Source: Ovis canadensis
Lineage: Eukaryota; Chordata; Mammalia; Artiodactyla; Bovidae
Assembly (NCBI RefSeq): GCF_042477335.2
Contig: NC_091257.1
Coordinates: 45,788,501-45,852,500 of the forward strand
Reading direction: 5' to 3'
DNA: 64,000 bases
Below, in pieces: positions 56,649 to 64,000 of the stretch. Within the stretch, counting starts at the first letter, position 1. Every line of letters begins with the position of its first letter. Below the pieces are notes generated by a model. That model did not search any database. It was not told the DNA's origin and worked only from the letters and a program-made list of their open reading frames with translations. The position numbers and the translations under genes were made by a program.

Positions 56649-59369
56649 AAGCCCAGGTCCAGATGGCTTCACAGCTGAATTCTACCAAAAATTTCGAGAA
56701 GAGCTAACACCTATCCTACTCAAACTCTTCCAGAAAATTGCAGAGGAAGGGAAACTTCCAAACTCATTCTATGAGGCCACCATCACCCTAATACCAAAAC
56801 CTGACAAAGATGTCACAAAAAAAGAAAACTACAGGCCAATATCTCTGATGAACATAGATGCAAAAATCCTCAACAAAATTCTAGCAATCAGAATCCAACA
56901 ACACATTAAAAAGATCATACACCATGACCAAGTGGGCTTTATCCCAGGGATGCAAGGATTCTTCAATATCCACAAATCAATCAATGTAATTCACCACATT
57001 AACAAATTGAAAAATAAAAACCATATGATTATCTCAATAGATGCAGAGAAGGCCTTTGACAAAATTCAACACCCATTTATGATAAAAACTCTCCAGAAAG
57101 CAGGAATAGAAGGAACATACCTAAACATAATAAAAGCTATCTATGACAAACCCACAGCAAACATTATCCTCAATGGTGAAAAATTGAAAGCATTTCCCCT
57201 AAAGTCAGGAACAAGACAAGGGTGTCCACTTTCACCGCTACTATTCAACATAGTTCTGGAAGTTTTGGCCACAGCAATCAGAGCAGAAAAAGAAATAAAA
57301 GGAATCCAAATTGGAAAAGAAGAAGTAAAACTCTCACTGTTTGCAGATGACATGATCCTCCACATGGAAAACCCTAAAGACTCCACCAGAAAATTACTAG
57401 AGCTCATCAATGAATATAGTAAAGTTGCAGGATATAAAATCAACACACAGAAATCCCTTGCATTCCTATACACGAATAATGAGAAAGTAGAAAAAGAAAT
57501 TAAGGAAACAATTCCATTCACCATTGCAACAAAAAGAATAAAATACTTAGGAATATATCTACCTAAAGAAACTAAAGACCTATATATAGAAAACTATAAA
57601 ACACTGATGAAAGAAATCAAAGAGGACACTAATAGATGGAGAAATATACCATGTTCATGGATTGGAAGAATCAATATAGTGAAAATGAGTATACTACCCA
57701 AAGCAATTTACAAATTCAATGCAATCCCTATCAAGCTACCAGCCACATTTTTCACAGAACTAGAACAAATAATTTCAAGATTTGTATGGAAATACAAAAA
57801 ACCTCGAATAGCCAAAGCAATCTTGAGAAAGAAGAATGGAACTGGAGGAATCAACTTGCCTGACTTCAGGCTCTACTACAAAGCCACAGTCATCAAGACA
57901 GTATGGTACTGGCACAAAGACAGACATATAGATCAATGGAACAAAATAGAAAGCCCAGAGATAAATCCACACACATATGGACACCTTATCTTTGACAAAG
58001 GAGGCAAGAATATACAATGGAGTAAAGACAATCTCTTTAACAAGTGGTGCTGGGAAAACTGGTCAACCACTTGTAAAAGAATGAAACTAGATCACTTTCT
58101 AACATCGCACACAAAAATAAACTCAAAATGGATTAAAGATCTAAATGTAAGATCAGAAACTATAAAACTCCTAGAGGAGAACATAGGCAAAACACTCTCA
58201 GACATAAATCACAGCAGGATCCTCTATGATCCACCTCCCAGAATTCTGGAAATAAAAGCAAAAATAAACAAATGGGATCTAATTAAAATTAAAAGCTTCT
58301 GCACAACAAAGGAAAATATAAGCAAGGTGAAAAGACAGCCTTCTGAATGGGAGAAAATAATAGCTAATGAAGCAACTGACAAACAACTAATCTCAAAAAT
58401 ATACAAGCAACTTATGCAGCTCAACTCCAGAAAAATAAATGACCCTATCAAAAAATGGGCCAAAGAACTAAATAGACATTTCTCCAAAGAAGACACACGG
58501 ATGGCTAACAAACACATGAAAAGATGCTCAACATCACTCATTATTAGAGAAATGCAAATCAAAACCACAATGAGGTACCACTTCACACCAGTCAGAATGG
58601 CTGCGATCCAAAAATCTGCAAGCAATAAATGCTGGAGAGGGTGTGGAGAAAAGGGAACCCTCCTACACTGTTGGTGGGAATGCAAACTAGTACAGCCACT
58701 ATGGAGAACAGTGTGGAGATTCCTTAAAAAATTGCAAATAGAACTACCTTATGACCCAGCAATCCCACTGCTGGGCATACACACCGAGGAAACCAGAATT
58801 GAAAGAGACACATGTACCCCAATGTTCATCGCAGCACTGTTTATAATAGCCAGGACATGGAAACAACCTAGATGTCCATCAGCAGATGAATGGATAAGAA
58901 AGCTGTGGTACATATACACAATGGAGTATTACTCAGCGGTTAAAAAGAATTCATTTGAATCAGTTCTGATGAGATGGATGAAACTGGAGCCGATTATACA
59001 GAGTGAAGTAAGCCAGAAAGAAAAACACCAATACAGTATACTAACACATATATATGGAATTTAGGAAGATGGCAATGACGACCCTGTATGCAAGACAGGG
59101 AAAGAGACACAGATGTGTATAACGGACTTTTGGACTCAGAGGGAGAGGGAGAGGGTGGGATGATTTGGGAGAATGACATTCTAACATGTATACTATCATG
59201 TGAATTGAATCGCCAGTCTATGTCTGACGCAGGATGCAGCATGCTTGGGGCTGGTGCATGGGGATGACCCATAAAGATGTTATGGGGAGGGAGGTGGGAG
59301 GGGGGTTCATGTTTGGGAATGCATGTAAGAATTAAAGATTTTAAAATGTAAAAAATAAAAAACTAAAAA
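56649..59369 (+). mobile_element. young bovine-type LINE-1, 5'-truncated
   Basis: The 2.72-kb insertion has identical 15-bp flanks tgtaaatcaactatg at 56634-56648 and 59370-59384. It carries the last two thirds of ORF2 and the full 3' UTR (aacggacttttggactcaga, gggggttcatgtttgggaat), ending in an A-rich tail. The 5' ORF1, endonuclease and promoter are absent, so it cannot move by itself. Confidence 0.97.
56650..59064 (+). CDS. LINE-1 ORF2, 3' part, open to its natural stop
   Basis: The frame is open from the truncation point (SPGPDGF, start of the RT domain) to the TAG-type stop at 59064: 804 codons, of which 738 follow the first Met at 56848. Counting from that Met: motif A (SIDAEKAFD) near 63-71, [13 protein letters not shown] near 122-134, and the catalytic FADD at 165-168. 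The C-terminal Cys-rich block (CWRGC, then HCWWEC) is intact near 600-622. Full ORF2 is about 1275 residues, so the endonuclease and linker are lost. The product would be reverse transcriptase plus the Cys domain; no promoter or ORF1 lies upstream. Open frame plus perfect flanks indicate a recent insertion. Confidence 0.95.
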   Translation, partial: SPGPDGFTAEFYQKFREELTPILLKLFQKIAEEGKLPNSFYEATITLIPKPDKDVTKKENYRPISLMNIDAKILNKILAIRIQQHIKKIIHHDQVGFIPGMQGFFNIHKSINVIHHINKLKNKNHMIISIDAEKAFDKIQHPFMIKTLQKAGIEGTYLNIIKAIYDKPTANIILNGEKLKAFPLKSGTRQGCPLSPLLFNIVLEVLATAIRAEKEIKGIQIGKEEVKLSLFADDMILHMENPKDSTRKLLELINEYSKVAGYKINTQKSLAFLYTNNEKVEKEIKETIPFTIATKRIKYLGIYLPKETKDLYIENYKTLMKEIKEDTNRWRNIPCSWIGRINIVKMSILPKAIYKFNAIPIKLPATFFTELEQIISRFVWKYKKPRIAKAILRKKNGTGGINLPDFRLYYKATVIKTVWYWHKDRHIDQWNKIESPEINPHTYGHLIFDKGGKNIQWSKDNLFNKWCWENWSTTCKRMKLDHFLTSHTKINSKWIKDLNVRSETIKLLEENIGKTLSDINHSRILYDPPPRILEIKAKINKWDLIKIKSFCTTKENISKVKRQPSEWEKIIANEATDKQLISKIYKQLMQLNSRKINDPIKKWAKELNRHFSKEDTRMANKHMKRCSTSLIIREMQIKTTMRYHFTPVRMAAIQKSASNKCWRGCGEKGTLLHCWWECKLVQPLWRTVWRFLKKLQIELPYDPAIPLLGIHTEETRIERDTCTPMFIAALFIIARTWKQPRCPSADEWIRKLWYIYTMEYYSAVKKNSFESVLMRWMKLEPIIQSEVSQKEKHQYSILTHIYGI

Positions 59370-59412
59370 TGTAAATCAACTATGTTTCAATTATTAACAA
59401 TAAAAAAATACA

Positions 59413-59964
59413 GTCCATGAAGAAGCACAGTGGGCTTCAGACTTCTGGACTCCAGGCTCCTGCATGAAAAGAGACACAGCCCTCTTTTAGGTGGTTTAAC
59501 ACAACCGTTCACCTGCAGATACAACTCGGCAATCTGAGTTTCTGAGTGTGAAATTAAGAGAAGATTGCAAATTGGACTACAATTCGAGCTTGGGTTAAAA
59601 AAAAAACTGGGAAAATTAACAGATGAATCAAGCAAAGTCAAAAGCACATTACAACTTTATCTTCATTTAACCCATCTGTAACTGCAAGTGATTCAAGGAA
59701 CTAGAGTTCAATGGTTAGTAACACCTCAATGGTGAGACTTAAGAGTGTGAAGACCTGGGCGCAGCTTTGGAGGTGCTTCATACTAAGCCCCTTGATCTAA
59801 GCCTAACTTATGCTGGGAACATGCAGCACGTTCAGCTCCTCCAAGCAGCACCCCCACCTCCAGCTCAGGGAACCAGGTCCCTGAAGGAAGCCACCTCTGT
59901 GTGTTGGAGGAGATGTCAGCAGCGCCAACAGAGGGACACTATGGACGCTGCATCACTGTGCAGC
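59413..59964. other. single-copy stretch
   Basis: Nothing was recognised. Confidence 0.4.
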
Positions 59965-60096
59965 TGGAACCTTTCTGATGGTCCAGGGGTTAGGACTCAG
60001 TGCTTTCACTGCTGGGGCCCAGGTTCAATCCCTGGTTGGGGAGCTAAGATCCCACATACCACACAGCTCAGATAATAAAAGAATAAATATATAACT
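59965..60096 (+). mobile_element. CHR-type SINE
   Basis: It has gaacctttctgatggtccag and ggttcaatccctggttgggg, then an A/T-rich tail with ataaaagaataaata. Confidence 0.87.
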
Positions 60097-60420
60097 GTGC
60101 AGCAGTTGGTGGGAGACAGAGTGCTAGACAGCAGAAGCGTCATGCCAGCAAGATGCCCGTTACTTCCTCTTCCTCTGTCTCCATGGGCTGCCCACTGCCC
60201 ACCTCCCATTGGAAAGCTGGTCCCTTCTCTTCAGAGCCTACTGTAGTCATCCTAACTCTTTCTGCCCATGATGGGCATTTCTTCCTCTGAACTCCCAAAC
60301 TTCCCAGTCTGTGGAGTGGTCCTCGATCTCCTGTCCACCCCACCATAGCTGGGTATACAATATTCCCCCATCATTCACCCTGGCTGGCTCCTAAGATCCG
60401 GCAGACGGGGCGCACCTGGA
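60097..60420. other. single-copy stretch
   Basis: Nothing was recognised. Confidence 0.4.
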
Positions 60421-60860
60421 TACAGTAAGTCCCCTACATATGAATTTTCAACTTGCAAACTTTCAAAGATGCGAACATGCATTCCATCAACCTCAGGTGT
60501 GAGTCAAAGTGCAGCTTGCCCTCCATCTCATGTTGCTGCCAACCCTTCAGCCCTACAATCTCCCACCTCTTCTCTCTCCTCCAGTAACTCTTCTCGCCTG
60601 TTCACTTGATGTCAGCCCCTATGTGCCAGCTGTTGTGCTGTTCAAGGTACTATACTGTAAGATTAAAATTGTTTTATTTTATGTGTTTTTTTAAAATGTA
60701 TCCTTTGTGTGAAAAGTATTATAAACTATATTTCAGTACAATATAGCCAACTGTATTAGTTGGGTACCTAGGCTAACTTTGTTGGACTTACAACAAATTA
60801 GACTTAACGAATGTGCCTTTAGAATGGAACTCGTTCGTGTGCAGGGAATTTACTATAGTT
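60421..60860 (+). mobile_element. Tigger-like (pogo/Tc1) nonautonomous element
   Basis: Left end acagtaagtcccctacatat; right end gtgtgcagggaatttactat. These are imperfect terminal inverted repeats, bordered by TA. The inner gggtacctaggctaactttg and ttggacttacaacaaatt support the call. It contains no transposase. Confidence 0.75.
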
Positions 60861-61784
60861 TCAAAGAGCTCCCTTCCCCCTGCACTGCCATCCTCCTCTT
60901 AAGCCACCAATAACTCCCCAGAGCCTGCCTTTATTTCACTGTCCTGAAATTCTGGCTCTCTGGGTCGGTGTGAACACCTCAATTAGGTGGAGGTCCTGAA
61001 GGCAAAAAAGGACATCTTATAAATCTCTGTCCACACACATGGGTCCCGAACACACAAAGTATACTTAATACCTAATTGCTTATGGGCCGATTGATTAAAT
61101 CGGCTCAGACTTAACTCCCTTCACAGGTTCGTACGAAGAAATATACCAAGAAACTGAAGGATACAGCTGGCTTCCTAATTAATATTAGTCACTTGGCACT
61201 TCTTAATTAAGAACTCTAAAATAAAGACCCACCTTTCTACTGTGCCAAGTAGGTACCACCTTCATTAGTATGAAAGGGCTGTAACCACAACTTCATTTTT
61301 ATGTTCTTTTCTCTGCCCTGCCAGATGGGAACACTGGCTGTACAGTATTTATTAATATAATAAACAAAGACAAATGCGGCAGCTTGGGGGAAATTCAGGC
61401 AGAATTAGTCAACTGCACATCTTCTGGACCAGCTTTATGTAGAAGATGGAGGAAGCCTTCTCTTGTTCTGAGATAAAGTGGACCGGACTTGACGTAGGAG
61501 GTGAGCTGTCCCTCTCAGTCACCACCTGTGGAAGGCTTCTTGATTTGGGACAAAGGGATAAAAACAACTACATAGCAGGGCTGTTGTGGACCTCAGATAA
61601 TATCAGCAAAGCACCTGGACACAGAAGACAGCAAGCGATGGGTTTCCAACTCACCTCAATAAGCCCTTTTCCTCTTGACATCATACTCCTAAGAAAAGGC
61701 CCATAAACCTCACACGAGCTCTCATGTGGCAATGCTGGCCTGTATCCATGTGCTGGGGAAGATGGAGCCAGAGGGTTAAAAGTA
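60861..61784. other. single-copy stretch, possibly conserved
   Basis: Repeat-free over 0.9 kb. The 61050-61230 part has several TAAT/ATTA homeobox-type cores with CpGs; see the findings. Confidence 0.45.
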
Positions 61785-61915
61785 GGATTTTGGAGTTGGA
61801 TAGCACAGTCTGAATCTCAACTCCACTATCTGGCCACATACGTGACTTTGGGAAAACTACTGATGCTTCCAGTTGGCACGTGTGAAAGACAGGGATGAAA
61901 CACAGTCCCCTTGCT
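61785..61915 (+). mobile_element. MIR SINE
   Basis: It has ggatagcacagtctgaatct, caactccactatctggccac, and cgtgactttgggaaaactac, the 5' half and core of MIR. Confidence 0.7.
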
Positions 61916-63865
61916 CAGTGGGGTGACAACGACCCTCTGTGGACTTCCTAAAAATCCGTCAGGGTGTCTGTGGTTGTCTTAATGACTGAGGACTCTACTG
62001 GTATTTACTGGATGAAAGTTTTGGAAGACAGGTGTCTTTGGAGAAGCAGGCTAGACCTGCAACATCATGGTCTCCCAGGCTTCATGACCTCCTGGTGTCC
62101 ACTGGACCTTCATGTAGATGGGAAACCCTTTACGTATAAACACAAAGTATACATTTTCTGCCCAGCATCAATGTACACCAGACAGTCCAGTGTGCAATTT
62201 TTGTACAAATCAAGGTGGGAATATATCTTTTATACGTGTTTTGGAGCTTTATCAAGAACTGTTCACCATCTCGGATAACCCTAATCGCATTTCCCACATG
62301 GAGGTGATTTACGGTATGTGAGCAAGCTAGCATGTCACATCTCTATAGGTCTGGAGATTCAGAGAGAATTTCCAGGTAGAGATGCAGATATCTGACTACT
62401 GCTTCCTCACCCCCAGTACTCAGGAGCAGGTGGTTATACATGGAAGTACTCAACAGTAAGCAACAATAAGCTGTATTCCTTGTATTTCTCTATCCTGTTA
62501 CAGTTGGGGAATTACAATGACTTAACTGCACTACATGTGGAACAGGTTATGTTACTGACTAAATCCGGTTCAGGATTTCAGCAGCACTGACAAAGACACT
62601 GGTTCAGCAAGGTTCTGAGCGACTGGAGATACAGTGTCCATTCTCAGAGGGTCCCAGGTAGCTGGAAACAGAGTACTGGGCTCAGAACTCAGCCTATAGT
62701 AACTGCTCAAGAAACATTAGTTACTATCAGTCGCATTAACAGTACCACCTCTCATGGCTTAAGTAACTGCTGCCATACAGTGTAATTGCAATTTCTTGTC
62801 TCGTTTTCCAGGTACTTCATCCAGAGGTGAGACAGGCAACAGCGAAGGGCATTCTTCTCTGCATCAGAGGGAGACTAATCAAGTGTGGCAAGATGCCCAG
62901 AAGGGAGAGAGATTTTTCCCAATAGCTCTGACACGCACAGAGTACACTTCATTAGCCTGTCTATTACAAAGCACTTAAGACACATATTTATTGACAGCAA
63001 TCTGCCAATTGATTAAACATCTCAATATATGAAGCTGACTCCACATTAATTAGCAGTTGGGAGAACATGGTCCTTGAAGTTAGTATGGATAGTTTTGGAA
63101 ATCCTTGCCACACTTCCACTTGCTTTAACCTTCTGTGAAATAGCAACACAGGATCCAAGAGTGAATTGTCGTCCATGTCAGAGCCCAAAGATGTGCACAC
63201 ACCTGTTAACACGCTCACAGGCTAACATTTCACAGATCTGAATCTCACTGTAGTCCATTTATGTTCTGTACATATGCTAATTTTTTTTCAATAGGAAATC
63301 TTAAAGACTCCACTGAACACACAATTTCACTTCCTCTTTGCAAGCTAACATTTGATTTTTACTTGTTAGAACAAACTGAGGGCAAAGAAAAGTTACATTT
63401 TTTACTCTGTGTTCTACAACATTTTGTGCATTTAAGGAACAGCCGCAGGAGACAGGTAGAAAAGGCATTCATCCTGGCATACTGTGTTTTGTTCTTAACA
63501 ATTCTGAGTAATTATTTTATACAACACACGTGATTTTTTACTGTGGAGCTGCGTGATAAGAAATGTGAACTTTCAGGTGAAAAAGAGTCCAAGAGCCCTG
63601 CAGTAAGCTCAAAAGAAGACCCTTGAGAAGTTTGGTGTGTAACTAAGCTTTTACTTTCTCTCTTTTTACTAATTCTTACTCTTTACTAACTGGACTTGCT
63701 TGTTTGCATATCCAAACAATCTGGAATGATTTTTTTTTTTCCCAAAGGAAAAGGTCTTCCTCAGCTATATAAAAAGCAAGATCCATGGAAAAAGCTTTTT
63801 AACTTTTCAGCTTCTTTTTGTGTTCAGGTCATTTTAGTTTCTTCTGAGTGTCACATTCTTCAGTA
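61916..63865. other. single-copy stretch (1.95 kb)
   Basis: The longest repeat-free part of the right side. Frames up to 104 codons (61964-62278, 63261-63533) show no recognised domain. No splice-bounded exon is supported. Confidence 0.45.
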
Positions 63866-64000
63866 TCTTTTTTTTAAAATTATTTTTAAATTTAATTTTA
63901 CTTTATTTTACTTTACAATACTGTATTGGTTTTGCCATACATCAACATGAACCCACCACCGGTGTACACAAGTTCCCAATCCCAAACCCCCCTCCCACCT
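63866..64000 (-). mobile_element. bovine-type LINE-1 3' end, antisense, cut by the window edge
   Basis: A T-rich start (attttactttattttacttt) is followed by gtattggttttgccatacat and caccggtgtacacaagttcc, the antisense 3' UTR of the young bovine LINE-1 family. It continues beyond the window. Confidence 0.9.

Larger units (their letters stand above)
56128..59412 (+). mobile_element. older LINE-1 3' end, host of the young LINE-1
   Basis: Left part (56128-56648): aatctaaatgtccatcgaca, atggaatactactcagtaat, and ttgctgtacacttgaaatta. Right part (59385-59412) is the last 28 bp (tttcaattattaacaataaa). The young LINE-1 at 56649-59369 sits just before this tail. Confidence 0.9.

Noticed and set aside
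57141..58685. Antisense frames up to 153 codons under the LINE-1 ORF2
   Set aside because: Shadows of a real sense frame rich in A.

Overview
The window is vertebrate nuclear DNA from a ruminant, almost certainly a bovid. The evidence is its repeat set: RTE-type BovB LINEs, BovB-derived Bov-tA and BovA2 SINEs, tRNA-derived CHR SINEs of Cetartiodactyla, and bovine-type LINE-1. Cattle, sheep and goat cannot be told apart by eye. There is no bacterial, phage, plasmid or CRISPR content. Family names are from recognition of the sequence, not from a database run.

Most of what can be named is retroposon and DNA-transposon debris in gene-poor DNA. From left to right: 0-5 kb holds a SINE, a tiny LINE-1 tail with a perfect 14-bp target duplication, an AT-only stretch and a 1.5-kb BovB with a broken reverse transcriptase. 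6-13 kb holds old LINE-1, MIR, CHR and a MaLR LTR. 15-18 kb holds LINE-1 tails, microsatellites and SINEs. 18.6-20.3 kb is a MaLR LTR split by two BovB pieces in opposite orientation. 22.8-28 kb holds a DNA transposon, L2 and a 2.2-kb old LINE-1 carrying two SINEs. 28.2-29.1 kb is antisense LINE-1. 29-34 kb is largely single copy. 34.5-35.8 kb is an MLT1 LTR with three insertions. 36-45 kb is mostly single copy with scattered MIR, L2, CHR and SINEs. 45.7-50.2 kb holds BovB, LINE-1 tails and a Tigger element with a SINE inside a SINE. 51.6-53.1 kb is a hAT remnant, BovB and a Bov-tA. 56.1-59.4 kb is a young LINE-1 inserted into an older LINE-1 tail. 60.4-60.9 kb is a Tigger-like element, and a further LINE-1 tail runs off the right edge.

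No complete host gene is visible. The best host-coding candidate is a terminal exon on the minus strand at 30537-30639: a strong splice acceptor, 33 Lys-rich codons with retained CpGs, a stop, and a possible poly(A) signal about 450 bp downstream. I do not recognise the protein. Three weaker exon-like signals (near 1.3, 29.8 and 47.0 kb) are listed as findings. Otherwise the single-copy stretches look intronic or intergenic.

The longest true reading frame is the 3' two thirds of LINE-1 ORF2 (56650-59064), open from the truncation point to the natural stop. The two large BovB frames are dead copies. I found no convincing new biological system; the value lies in the datable nesting of repeats and the candidate exon.
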